64,000 bases of DNA from a bacterium (GTDB taxonomy: Bacteria > Desulfobacterota > JAPLJL01). Under the pieces are notes generated by a model. It worked only from the letters and a program-made list of their open reading frames with translations, was not told the origin of the DNA and did not search any database. Within the stretch, counting starts at the first letter, position 1. Every line of letters starts with the position of its first letter. Location of the stretch: contig JAQTNV010000015.1 of NCBI GenBank assembly GCA_028713675.1, positions 1-64,000 of the forward strand, written 5' to 3'. Both the position numbers and the translations under genes were made by a program. Below are positions 48,264-56,337 of this stretch, in pieces.

Positions 48264-48926
48264 ATGAACACACCTCTTAATCTTACGCCCAATACCCTCC
48301 CGGTTCCCTTCACCAAAAGGATCAAGAATTATTTCCTGGCCGGAATCCTGGTCATGGTCCCCCTGGTGATCACCATCTGGGTGATCGCCCTCTTCATCGG
48401 CTGGACCGACAATTTCCTGGATTTCCTCCCCCCCCGTTTCCACCCCCATACCTACATCCCCATCCCCGGCTGGGGGATTATCATCGCCGTCATCCTCATC
48501 TTCACTTCCGGAATGATCACCACCAATTATCTGGGGAAAAAGATGCTGGGCTTCTGGGGGCGCCAGGTCGAGAAGATCCCCCTGATCCGCAGCATCTACG
48601 GCTCCGTCCGCCAGCTCCTGGAATCGCTTTTCCTTCAGACCGGCCGGCATTTCCAGCGGGTGGTCCTGATCGAGTTTCCCCGCTCCGGGATGTACTCCAT
48701 CGCCTTCATCACCGGGGAGACCAAACAGGAGATCCTGGATAAAACCGGCAAGAAACTGGTCAACCTCTTTTATCCCACCACCCCCAACCCGACCTCCGGC
48801 TTTTTCATCATGCTCCCGGAAGAAGAAATCACGGAACTCGACATGTCGGTCGAAGACGCTTTCAAGCTGATCATCTCGGGAGGCATCCTCTCCGAAGATA
48901 CCGTCAGCAAAATGATCAAACATTAA
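48264..48926 (+). CDS. DUF502 family membrane protein
   Basis: The 220-residue product fits the DUF502 family. It has two N-terminal membrane helices (about residues 25-48 and 70-92), the patterns YFLAGILVMVPLVITIWV and TNYLGKKMLGFWGRQVEKIPLIRSIYGSVRQLLE, then a cytoplasmic beta-rich domain (VVLIEFPRSGMYSIAFITGE, TTPNPTSGFFIMLPEEEI). The family is widespread and its function is not established. It precedes smpB by 2 bp and is probably co-transcribed with it. Its start lies right after a dispersed repeat, without a clear Shine-Dalgarno. Confidence 0.9.
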   Translation: MNTPLNLTPNTLPVPFTKRIKNYFLAGILVMVPLVITIWVIALFIGWTDNFLDFLPPRFHPHTYIPIPGWGIIIAVILIFTSGMITTNYLGKKMLGFWGRQVEKIPLIRSIYGSVRQLLESLFLQTGRHFQRVVLIEFPRSGMYSIAFITGETKQEILDKTGKKLVNLFYPTTPNPTSGFFIMLPEEEITELDMSVEDAFKLIISGGILSEDTVSKMIKH

Positions 48927-48928
48927 GC

Positions 48929-49426
48929 TTGGCCGCGAAGAAAGATCCGGAAGGAATCAAGACCGTCGCCCAGAACCGCCGGGCCCTGCGGGACTTTTCC
49001 GTGCTTGAGACCCTCGAGGCCGGGATCGAGCTCCGGGGCGCGGAGGTCAAGTCGGTCCGGGACGGCGCCGTCGACCTTAAGGACGGCTACGCCCTGGTCG
49101 ATAACGGGCAGGTCTTTCTTCTGAACGTCCGGATCTCGCCCTATCCCCAGGCGGGACGGGACGCCCCCGACCCGGAGCGGAAGCGCCGCCTCCTCCTGCA
49201 CAAGCGGGAGATCAACCGCCTCTACGGCCAGACCCAGGAGCGGGGTTTTACTCTTATCCCGCTCAAGGTATACTTTAAGAAAGGCAAAGCGAAGCTGGCT
49301 CTGGCCGTGGCCCGAGGCAAGAAATTCGAGGACCAGCGCGAGACTATTAAAGAGCGCGAGGCCCAGCGGGACATGGCCCGGGCCCTCCGTCGCGACCATG
49401 TGGGGGCGAAAAGGTTTCGACGTTGA
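48929..49426 (+). CDS. smpB: SsrA-binding protein SmpB
   Basis: SmpB binds tmRNA and carries it to stalled ribosomes. The 165-residue product has the family core: IKTVAQNRRALRDFSVLETLEAGIELRGAEVKSVRDGAVDLKDGYALV, NGQVFLLNVRISPY and RLLLHKREINRLYGQ. A basic helical tail (KEREAQRDMARALRRDHVGAKRFRR) follows. It starts with TTG at 48929, 2 bp after the DUF502 stop. Its last 25 bases are also the 5' end of the tmRNA gene (from 49402), so one stretch of DNA serves both as the smpB tail and as the tmRNA acceptor and D-arm region. Confidence 0.95.
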   Translation: MAAKKDPEGIKTVAQNRRALRDFSVLETLEAGIELRGAEVKSVRDGAVDLKDGYALVDNGQVFLLNVRISPYPQAGRDAPDPERKRRLLLHKREINRLYGQTQERGFTLIPLKVYFKKGKAKLALAVARGKKFEDQRETIKEREAQRDMARALRRDHVGAKRFRR

Positions 49427-49762
49427 GTGGAGCTGCCAGTGGGCATGCCGAGGTCGTCACAACCTCGTTAAAAAGGTGGCAAACAAATAGTCGCCAACGA
49501 CTATAATTATGCTCTCGCGGCTTAATTGACCGCGAGCGTCCCGGGGACCCTTCTCCGCCCGTAGAAGGCCCCAGGGGCGCCGATCAAACGGGCTAGCCCC
49601 GCCGCCCCGGTGGGGACGGCAGGGCGAAGCAACTCCCACCTGGCTTCCTTTTGATCCTGTCCTGGGGAGCTTAAGGAAGTGAGAAAAAATCCAGGACTAA
49701 GCATGTAGGCCTCTGTACTTCTTCCTCAGCGGACGCGGGTTCGATTCCCGCCGCCTCCACCA
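49402..49762 (+). ncRNA. ssrA: Transfer-messenger RNA (tmRNA)
   Basis: The 5' end GGGGGCG pairs with CGCCTCC just before the discriminator A and the encoded CCA (49760-49762), with one G-U pair. Next to the 5' acceptor strand is the typical GGTTTCGACG. The 3' end has the T-arm GCGGG-TTCGATT-CCCGC. The resume frame begins at GCC after AAATAGTC and encodes the tag ANDYNYALAA followed by TAA. Several pseudoknot-like GC-rich stems fill the rest. The gene overlaps the end of smpB and is followed by a terminator that includes the CCA end. Confidence 0.95.
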
Positions 49763-49789
49763 ATTTTTCTCAATTAAGAAAAATTGGTG
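49758..49789 (+). terminator. Hairpin terminator of ssrA
   Basis: A perfect 13-bp stem, CACCAATTTTTCT with AGAAAAATTGGTG, and a 6-nt loop begins inside the CCA end of the tmRNA. T residues lie within the stem rather than after it, so it may also serve as a processing or protection hairpin. Confidence 0.65.
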
Positions 49790-49897
49790 AGCGCCGATTT
49801 GCTCCCGAAAGGTTTATTTTCCCTCCAGTTGGAAATTTTCAAAACCAGCGCCGGGTACTGCATTGACAGCGATCAACCGTCCGGCAAAAATCACAGC

Positions 49898-50161
49898 ATG
49901 CAAAACAAGGCGGCCGCCCGGGCGAAACAGAAGGATCAGGCGAAGATCATCTCCTACAGGTCTGATTATGTGCGCTGGCACATTCTGGCATTTGCTTACG
50001 GCCTTATTTTCTCCTGCCTGATCACTTTTATCGAGCAGTCGTTCTTCCCGTATCTCCCTTCGAATATAACCCTCGGCGTCCTGTCGGTGATAGTTTTCAA
50101 GCCGCTGATATTCATCGTTTTCGCGCGCGTGGTGGCGCGGAAAAAACTGCCGACCGCATGA
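49898..50161 (+). CDS. Small two-helix membrane protein of unknown function
   Basis: From ATG 49898 the product has 87 residues: a basic N-terminus (MQNKAAARAKQKDQAKI), then two hydrophobic helices (about residues 30-48 and 58-78), ending in VARKKLPTA. The frame is open up to 49784, but that part overlaps the tmRNA terminator. The stop overlaps the start of the PAP2 gene (ATGA), so they are translationally coupled and may act together in lipid metabolism or transport. No family is recognised. Confidence 0.6.
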   Translation: MQNKAAARAKQKDQAKIISYRSDYVRWHILAFAYGLIFSCLITFIEQSFFPYLPSNITLGVLSVIVFKPLIFIVFARVVARKKLPTA

Positions 50162-50952
50162 AAAAATCGACCCACAGTTTCTGGCAGCTGATCTGGAGCC
50201 ACAATCTCTACATCATCGGCGGGGCCATTCTGTTCGGACTCTGGACCGGAGGATATTTTCTGGTCGGCTATCTAACCGTGAACGAACCCGCGGCCCGGCT
50301 GACCTCCGCGCTCGACCAAAGCATCCCCTTCAAGCCGAAATTCGTCTGGTTCTACATGACGCTTTATCCGGTTTTCCTGATCCCCTTCCTCAGTGTGCGC
50401 GACCGTCAGTTTTTCAAGCTGATGGCCTATGCCTACACCACCGTGATGGTTCTCTGCTACACGATCTTCTTCGTTTTCCCGGTCATCATGGACCGGCCGG
50501 CGTTCGAGGTCGTCGATTTTTCCACCTGGGCCCTGAAGAAATTCTACAACAATGACCCGCCGGTCAACTGCTTTCCGAGCATGCACGTGGCGATGGCAAC
50601 GCTCGCTTCGCTGACGCTGTACGAGATCAGCCGCAGGCAGGGGATTTTCTGCCTGGCGTTGACGCTGGTGATCGGTGTCAGCACCGTGCTGACCAAGGAG
50701 CATTACGTCGCCGATGTCCTGGTGGCGATCGTGATCGCGGTCCTGGCCTATTACGCCTATTTCCGGCAAAGGATCACCGCCCTGCTCTCGGCCCGCCTGG
50801 AGTCGATTGAGGCCCGGGTCGATGCCGAGATCGAGGAACACCTCGAACCGCTGGTGAAGAAGATCGTGTCGGAAGAGGTCGCGCGCCTGCTGTTCGAAGA
50901 GAAAAAGAAGCGGAACGGATCACCGCCTACCACGGGAAAAAATGGCCAGTAA
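50158..50952 (+). CDS. PAP2-superfamily phosphatase, inositolphosphotransferase-like
   Basis: The 264-residue product is a polytopic membrane protein with about six helices. It has the PAP2 catalytic motifs C2 (NCFPSMHVAMATLAS, with the Ser-Met-His triad) and C3 (STVLTKEHYVADVLVA, with the conserved His and Asp). The C1 motif (usually KxxxxxxRP) is weak. The arrangement resembles the Aur1/inositol-phosphorylceramide synthase-like branch. The C-terminal 60 residues are a charged coiled-coil-like tail (ESIEARVDAEIEEHLEPLVKKI). It is coupled to the small membrane protein gene before it. The lipid substrate is unknown. Confidence 0.85.
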   Translation: MKKSTHSFWQLIWSHNLYIIGGAILFGLWTGGYFLVGYLTVNEPAARLTSALDQSIPFKPKFVWFYMTLYPVFLIPFLSVRDRQFFKLMAYAYTTVMVLCYTIFFVFPVIMDRPAFEVVDFSTWALKKFYNNDPPVNCFPSMHVAMATLASLTLYEISRRQGIFCLALTLVIGVSTVLTKEHYVADVLVAIVIAVLAYYAYFRQRITALLSARLESIEARVDAEIEEHLEPLVKKIVSEEVARLLFEEKKKRNGSPPTTGKNGQ

Positions 50953-50993
50953 GGTGAGGGGTCAAAGGTCAAAGGCAAGAAACAAGAGAAAAT

Positions 50994-53411
50994 TCAATTC
51001 ATCTTACATTCCAGCACACCCAGGTCAGTCACCATCCTATCGTTTTCCGGCATTTCCACATTTAATAAGCATTTCATATCGCGATAGATAAGATTTAATT
51101 CATATTTCCCCGGCGTGATGTCCTCAAGATAGAACTCGCCGCCTTTTCCAACTACCGTTTCAACCAACTGGTTACCGATATTTGCGGTGAGCTTTCCCAA
51201 CTCGGCCGGAAACTTTTTGCCGTCTTTAATCAGAAAGATATGACCGGTAAGATTCTGAATCTTTTTAACGTCATATTTTAAAACGGCCCCTCCTCGATAC
51301 GGTGGGGAAACGAACATTTCCGTTTTTCCAATTCGATAGTTCATGGGTATAGCATCGTCTTGGACGGAAATTTTATTTTCGTAATAGGAAATCAGGTCCG
51401 GCACCAGGATTTCACCTTTCCGGTTGGTTTTCCCGGATGCGTTTGAATTCAGATTCACCGTGACATTTTTCAGGTCCGCCACCTTGACCAAGCCATAGCT
51501 ATCGGTAACCGGCCTCGTGATGAACAGGGATTTATCGATAAAGACCGCCCCTCCGGAAGCCGTAAGATTATAGAGATTCCTGCCCTGGAAGCTGTAATAA
51601 TTGGCATCGTAAATTCCATACCGCCCCCGGTATTCAATATTGGCATTGCCATCGGCTTTTCTTTCCCAGTCGTTATTTTCGGATTCAGCCATGAATCTAT
51701 AACCCAACCCTTCACTGAAAGGAGGATTTTTTTGCAAATAGACGGTTTCTTTAAAATTGTTTTTCGATTTCCCGATATCCTGCTGATAGTTCAGGCCTCC
51801 GGAAGTGCGGTCTCCAAAATAGAAATTTAATCCAGCAAAGATTTCGTATGTATTTTCATCGGCCTGTCTCGATCCGGAAGCGCGCAGGAGCAGATTTGCA
51901 TATCGGAAGAGATTCCTGCTGAAGTAAAAAGTTAAATTACTCAAATTTTGATCATCATATTTATTTATTTCGGAAAAAATAAGCGACAAAGAACCGATAA
52001 CCTTGATGTTATAGCCAAGGCTTAAAAGTGATTCAAATCTTTTCTTTTCTTTGATTGATTCCAGGGAAACATTGGTGTATTCCCGGTTGAGATATTCGAA
52101 CATAAATCGACCGCTGAAATTATTGTTGGTGTAATAATAATCAATGGCCGCGCCATATCCCGGTTTTTTCTCCGAAATACTTGTCGCCGCTGATACCTCG
52201 ATGACCCCCGCCCTTCCAGCCAAAAATGAAGCGGAAGGACCGAGATTAAAAAAGTCCGGATCGGCCTCTCCTCTAACCCCGATGGTGAGGTTATTAGTAA
52301 AGCCGTATTTATGATAGAACAAAAAGGCCGGGTCACCGTAATTGAAACTTTCCTCGCGCAGATTTTCTCTTTTGAATCCCAGGCCGTAATTGTAATCATG
52401 GAGCCCCGGCTTAAGAATTCCGGCAGAATAATAAAAAGGATATTTAATCCTTTCCACCTTTCCCGAAGCATCTTTAACCACCAGCTCTACATCCTGGAGG
52501 CCGTTGGTCAGGGGAAGATTCAAAAACTCAAATCCCCCCGGTGAAAGCCGCTCTTTTCTAACCGGGATGCCATTGATAATCAATTCCACTTCTGAAGGGT
52601 TCTGGATAAAACCGGAAAACTTAATATTCGGATACCTGATAAAATACGGATCGATGGAAAATTCCTTCGCGATATTTATTCCGCCAATGTTTCCTAACCC
52701 TCCCAGGTGACCTCCCGAGGATGCGATGAAATCACCCAGCGTAATCCTTCTCATCGTTTTGCGGTTGTCCCTGGTGATGTTGCTCATCAGCCGGACAAAA
52801 TTTTCCCGATCATCGGTCTTCCGGTAAGAAAAATTGGAATAGGCCAAGAAATCCCCCAGTCTTATCCCTGCCTCAAAGGGGATATTCAAGTCCTCAAATT
52901 TTAAGCGTTCCCCGGCATCGTAACTTACCAGGTAATTAAGGAAAGCGCTGTTGTATTTGGGATACAAAACCTCATTTTCTTTTTTCTCTTTAATATCAAT
53001 TACTTGAGTGTTTAAAAGTTTGGGCTCGGCAGTGATGTCAACGGAAAGCTTTTTTTCATCGAATTTGAAATTTACCTCAGGATAAAGGTTCTTAAGCGAT
53101 ATGTAGTTTTCCCCGTTAATCAGTATGGGCTTCGGTATATCTTTAAAACCCAGGCTTTTAAAATCGCTGGCTTTAATCAGGATAAAATCATTTTTCCTGA
53201 TCACAATAAAATCCCCTTTTTTCTCCGAATTAAGATACACCTCCAGCACTTCCTGGTCCGTAGCGGACGCGGAGTTCCCTTTTTGGTCAAGCAGGACGAT
53301 TGAGCCTGGTTTGGGGGGATCTGAGATTATTTTGCCTTCGGCAAAGGCAAATTTTGGACAAAATAAAAGGCTGATTACGAAAAGAAAGACAAACTCATTT
53401 CGGGCAGGCAC
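50994..53411 (-). CDS. Outer-membrane usher of a chaperone-usher pilus
   Basis: The usher threads pilus subunits through the outer membrane. The product (805 residues) has a signal peptide (FVFLFVISLLFCPKFAFAEG), an N-terminal chaperone-binding region, a 24-strand-type barrel with usher patterns (SGFIQNPSEVELIINGIPVRKERLSPGGFEFLNLPLTNGLQDVELVVKDASG), and C-terminal domains (GEILVPDLISYYENKISVQDDAIPMNY, FYLEDITPGKYELNLIY). GTG 53411 is the likely start: it overlaps the chaperone gene by 17 bp and puts the signal peptide directly at the N-terminus. AT-rich codons differ from flanking genes. It is the last gene of the cluster; no tip adhesin follows. Confidence 0.9.
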   Translation of the reverse strand: MPARNEFVFLFVISLLFCPKFAFAEGKIISDPPKPGSIVLLDQKGNSASATDQEVLEVYLNSEKKGDFIVIRKNDFILIKASDFKSLGFKDIPKPILINGENYISLKNLYPEVNFKFDEKKLSVDITAEPKLLNTQVIDIKEKKENEVLYPKYNSAFLNYLVSYDAGERLKFEDLNIPFEAGIRLGDFLAYSNFSYRKTDDRENFVRLMSNITRDNRKTMRRITLGDFIASSGGHLGGLGNIGGINIAKEFSIDPYFIRYPNIKFSGFIQNPSEVELIINGIPVRKERLSPGGFEFLNLPLTNGLQDVELVVKDASGKVERIKYPFYYSAGILKPGLHDYNYGLGFKRENLREESFNYGDPAFLFYHKYGFTNNLTIGVRGEADPDFFNLGPSASFLAGRAGVIEVSAATSISEKKPGYGAAIDYYYTNNNFSGRFMFEYLNREYTNVSLESIKEKKRFESLLSLGYNIKVIGSLSLIFSEINKYDDQNLSNLTFYFSRNLFRYANLLLRASGSRQADENTYEIFAGLNFYFGDRTSGGLNYQQDIGKSKNNFKETVYLQKNPPFSEGLGYRFMAESENNDWERKADGNANIEYRGRYGIYDANYYSFQGRNLYNLTASGGAVFIDKSLFITRPVTDSYGLVKVADLKNVTVNLNSNASGKTNRKGEILVPDLISYYENKISVQDDAIPMNYRIGKTEMFVSPPYRGGAVLKYDVKKIQNLTGHIFLIKDGKKFPAELGKLTANIGNQLVETVVGKGGEFYLEDITPGKYELNLIYRDMKCLLNVEMPENDRMVTDLGVLECKMN

Positions 53412-54141
53412 TTTCGTTAAGAGACGCCTTTCTTCGAGCGATAGTACCGACGTCTGCTTTCGCGTCAATGGTGATGGTCTTAAGTTTCCGACAGACGTTA
53501 CCAGGTATATCAAAGAGATAAGTTTTAGAAACACCGGGGAGAAGGTACCAACCTTTCAGGTCCTGTTGAAACAAATCCTTGCCGTTCCCGTCATCGCCGA
53601 CAGCTTTTATGGAGGTTAAAAAAAGATGTGAATTACCATTATTTTTAACATTCGCTTTTATTTTACCGTTTTGAATTTCTACCCCCTCTATTACCCCGGC
53701 AGGTTTTTCTTTTGCCGAGGTGATAAATATCGGAATGCCGACTTTTAACAGCATCTTAAGTCCCATTACTCCGGGTTTTTCCGCCGAGATCTCTTCTAAA
53801 TAAATCCGATAGCTTAACTCCTTCTCTTCACTATATTTCACATAACCGACCCTAATTACCCTCTCCTCCCCCTTTTTCAAGGTCAATATTTTGGGTGTAA
53901 TGATTATATTTTCAGTGGGTTCGTAGACATCGTTGGCTTTATTATCCTGTTTCCAATTGAAAATAGACAATTGGAGCGTCAAATCATTTTCCGACTCATT
54001 TTTAACAATTATTTTTTCGGCATTTTTTTTCTGATCGAGAAATACTTTCATCGGTAAAACCTTGAACGAGCCGGCGAAAGTCAGAAAAGGAACAAGAAAA
54101 AGGAATAAATAAATGAGTAATGATAAAAATATTTTTTTCAT
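53395..54141 (-). CDS. Periplasmic pilus chaperone
   Basis: The 248-residue product has a signal peptide (to about residue 23) and the PapD-like two-domain Ig fold. Visible features are FKVLPMKVFLDQKKNAEKIIVKNESENDLTLQLSIFNWKQ, the KGEERVIRVGYVK strand, and YRIYLEEISAEKPGVMGLKMLLKVGIPIFI, which is the donor-strand G1-like region typical of archaic CSU-type chaperones. It keeps pilin subunits folded in the periplasm and delivers them to the usher encoded directly downstream. It starts 9 bp after the third pilin gene. Confidence 0.92.
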   Translation of the reverse strand: MKKIFLSLLIYLFLFLVPFLTFAGSFKVLPMKVFLDQKKNAEKIIVKNESENDLTLQLSIFNWKQDNKANDVYEPTENIIITPKILTLKKGEERVIRVGYVKYSEEKELSYRIYLEEISAEKPGVMGLKMLLKVGIPIFITSAKEKPAGVIEGVEIQNGKIKANVKNNGNSHLFLTSIKAVGDDGNGKDLFQQDLKGWYLLPGVSKTYLFDIPGNVCRKLKTITIDAKADVGTIARRKASLNESACPK

Positions 54142-54150
54142 CTAAATTTG

Positions 54151-54609
54151 CTAATATTCTATCGTTATGACAATGTTATCAGAATAACTTCCGGCCGGAA
54201 CATACTGTCCGGCCAGGATCCGTCCATAAATTGTGTAATTTTGATCACCGCCAGTTCCGATACCATTCACCGAATTATATTCCCATATGGTTGCATAAGT
54301 GTTATCCGTATATAGATTGTAGTCTAGCAAATTACTCCCATTATTCATTTGCCGCGGTTTATAAGTTCCACTTCCACCGGTTCCGAGGGAAATTGTAAAG
54401 TCTATGCCTTCGCTGCAGTTAATGGACATTGAACCTGTGCTATAAGTATTGTTGCCGACATAAGATCCGAAATTCACCGAGGATATTGCTACAAACGTAC
54501 ACATCATTGGCACCTTGGCAGTCAATTTCAAAATACCTTTTATTTTTGCGGCAGATGCAATCCCGGCCAAAATAAATATTATGGCAAGGAAAATCAGAAT
54601 AATAGACAT
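54151..54609 (-). CDS. Spore-coat-U-domain pilin subunit 3
   Basis: The 152-residue product has an N-terminal hydrophobic signal (to about residue 20) and the SCPU domain: KLTAKVPMMCTFVAISSVNFGSYVG, then SMSINCSEGIDFTISLGTGGSGTYKPRQM, LDYNLYTD and a C-terminal DNIVITIEY. The two conserved cysteines should form a disulfide. SCPU proteins are the building blocks of archaic chaperone-usher pili. It resembles the two pilin genes upstream but is more diverged at its signal peptide. It is the one closest to the chaperone gene. Confidence 0.9.
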   Translation of the reverse strand: MSIILIFLAIIFILAGIASAAKIKGILKLTAKVPMMCTFVAISSVNFGSYVGNNTYSTGSMSINCSEGIDFTISLGTGGSGTYKPRQMNNGSNLLDYNLYTDNTYATIWEYNSVNGIGTGGDQNYTIYGRILAGQYVPAGSYSDNIVITIEY

Positions 54610-54687
54610 AATAATAAATTTAAAAACTGCGGAGCAAGGTTAATCCCCGAGAATATTAAGCACTCTCCGTATTCCAACAATTGTTCT

Positions 54688-55158
54688 TTAATAAGTTATT
54701 GTAACAACAATAGAATCCGAATAGGCGCCCGTATCTGGCCACTGCCCGCCAGGTATCCGGCCATAGACTGTATGAGATTGCGGTGAGGAACTGCCAGTAT
54801 CAGAAACCGTTTCAGAACCTTCCGTACCATCTCCCCATATCGTTGCATGGGAGGCATCCTTATAAAGATTATAATATAATTCATAATTAAACGTCATAAA
54901 TCGATTGTAATCAGAAGAGTGGCCTCTGCTGAGGGCAATGGTATAAGATTGGGCATTGGTGCAAGTGACGCTCACATCACCGGTGGCATCTAAAGCACTG
55001 CCAGTATAATTGCCAAAGTTCACATCAGATGTTGAAAGCGTACAATGAGTAACAACATTAGCGCTCACATTCAGATTGCCGGTTACTGTTGCAGCGGAAG
55101 CAATCCCGGCGAAAAGAAATGTTGTTACCAAACAAATTGCTGTACATAATATTTTCAT
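54688..55158 (-). CDS. Spore-coat-U-domain pilin subunit 2
   Basis: The 156-residue product has a signal peptide (MKILCTAICLVTTFLFAGIASA) and an SCPU domain: NVSANVVTHCTLSTSDVNFGNYTGSALDATGDVSVTCTNAQSYTIALSRG, YELYYNLYKDASHATIWGDG, VYGRIPGGQWPDTGAYSDSIVVTITY. It is the middle of three tandem pilin genes and clearly shares ancestry with the first one. The gap behind it (54610-54687) has a degenerate version of the hairpin that follows subunit 1, suggesting the gene plus its terminator were duplicated as a unit. Confidence 0.9.
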   Translation of the reverse strand: MKILCTAICLVTTFLFAGIASAATVTGNLNVSANVVTHCTLSTSDVNFGNYTGSALDATGDVSVTCTNAQSYTIALSRGHSSDYNRFMTFNYELYYNLYKDASHATIWGDGTEGSETVSDTGSSSPQSHTVYGRIPGGQWPDTGAYSDSIVVTITY

Positions 55159-55190
55159 TCTTTTCTCCTCCGAAATAATCTTTTTAAAAT

Positions 55191-55240
55191 AAAAAAAATG
55201 CAGAGAGGGTTAACCCCCAAGAGGATTATCCTCTCTCCGC
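55191..55240 (-). terminator. Intra-operon terminator after the first pilin gene
   Basis: On the minus strand GCGGAGAGAGG (55240-55230) pairs with CCCTCTCTGC (55209-55200), with small internal palindromes in the loop, followed by a run of eight T residues. It lies 26 bp behind the stop of pilin subunit 1 and should make that subunit the most abundant product. Confidence 0.75.
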
Positions 55241-55266
55241 AGTTCAAGCAATTCAAAAAATATTTT

Positions 55267-55728
55267 CTAGTAATCTAGCAAAACCCCAATGTTATCACCA
55301 TAAGTGCCCGCCGCAACTGACTGCCCGGTAAATACCCTGCCATAGTCCGTATAGTTTTGGTTGGCACCATTACCGGTGCCGTTTACGGTCTGATATCCCC
55401 ACATCGTTGTCCGCCCAGCATCCGTATAGAGGTTATAGCCTAAATAGTTAGTCCCCCCATCTGACATTCTCCTGGTTCCGGAAAAATGGTCTCCAGTACT
55501 AAGGGAAATCAAGTAAGCTGTACCGGTAGTGCAATTAACTGTCACCGTATTTGTACTGTCTGCATCAATACCAGTATAGGTGCCAAAGGCTATGTTGGTT
55601 GCTGAAACCGTGCACCCCGCGGCTACATTTGCGCTTACAGTAAAAGAGGAGGTCGCTTGTGCGGCGAATACTGTCCCCGCAAAAAGCAACGTTGATACCA
55701 AGCAGATTGCTGTCAATAATTTCTTCAT
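55267..55728 (-). CDS. Spore-coat-U-domain pilin subunit 1 (probably major pilin)
   Basis: The 153-residue product has a signal peptide (MKKLLTAICLVSTLLFAGTVFA) and an SCPU domain: VSANVAAGCTVSATNIAFGTYTGIDADSTNTVTVNCTTGTAYLISLSTG, LGYNLYTDAGRTTMWG, DYGRVFTGQSVAAGTYGDNIGVLLDY. Two cysteines are in the expected disulfide positions. A very strong AAGGAGGAG precedes the ATG. It is first in the operon, and a terminator follows it, which is the usual way to produce the main shaft subunit in excess. Confidence 0.92.
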   Translation of the reverse strand: MKKLLTAICLVSTLLFAGTVFAAQATSSFTVSANVAAGCTVSATNIAFGTYTGIDADSTNTVTVNCTTGTAYLISLSTGDHFSGTRRMSDGGTNYLGYNLYTDAGRTTMWGYQTVNGTGNGANQNYTDYGRVFTGQSVAAGTYGDNIGVLLDY

Positions 55729-55975
55729 CTTTTTCTCCTCCTTTTTAACCTCGTTTAATAAGTTTTGCTTTTAAAAGCTGACGTCAACCAAAACCGAAGG
55801 ACCTGGACCTTTAAACCACCATAAAGGTAATTAGTGAATTCATTATATGATTGATCGATATATTGTCAAGCAGATTTTGATTATGTTAGCGGTACGATTT
55901 TTGATTTGATTTTAGGCAGGTGATTCATTTGCGATTAGCCTCCAATCATATAGTTAATCAAGACCCCCAGCCGAG

Positions 55976-56317
55976 CTAAGAGGCCGTCCAGGTTACTTTA
56001 CCCTTCTCATCCAACAACTGCATACTGGGCCCGCTTTTGAACACGGCCAGCACGGCGCGGGGGTTGGCATTCTCGTCCTGCAGGCGCAGCATCGGCCCTT
56101 CTTTTCTCACTGCCAGCCGGACGCGGGCTTTGCCGTTCGTGTCGAACAGCACCACCCCCACGCGGTCTTCGATCATGGTCAGCGCGCCGCGGGTTTTGCC
56201 TTTCTGATCTACCACAAGGAAAGTACTGGCGGAAATCTGTTTCGTCCTGGCGGCTGACGTTTTCTTCAATTCAGTCAATTCCCGCTCCAATTTTTCCAAA
56301 CGCTCTTCAATAGTCAT
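55976..56317 (-). CDS. Small protein with coiled coil and beta-strand repeats, function unknown
   Basis: The 113-residue product starts with a short coiled coil (TIEERLEKLERELTELKKTSAA). About four related strand units follow (STFLVVDQKGKTRGALTM, VGVVLFDTNGKARVRLAV, MLRLQDENANPRAVLAV, SMQLLDEKGKVTWTAS), giving a period of about 21 residues. This suggests a small beta-helix or repeat sheet on a coiled-coil oligomer. I know no function. AAGGAGAA lies just before the ATG. It precedes the start of the AT-rich pilus island and follows the nitroreductase gene by 20 bp on the same strand, so both may be one operon. Confidence 0.75.
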   Translation of the reverse strand: MTIEERLEKLERELTELKKTSAARTKQISASTFLVVDQKGKTRGALTMIEDRVGVVLFDTNGKARVRLAVRKEGPMLRLQDENANPRAVLAVFKSGPSMQLLDEKGKVTWTAS

Positions 56318-56337
56318 TTTTCTTCTCCTTTACCGCC

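Noticed and set aside
49784..49897. N-terminal extension of the small membrane protein from TTG 49784
   Set aside because: It begins within the ssrA terminator hairpin and lacks a Shine-Dalgarno. ATG 49898 gives a sensible two-helix protein.
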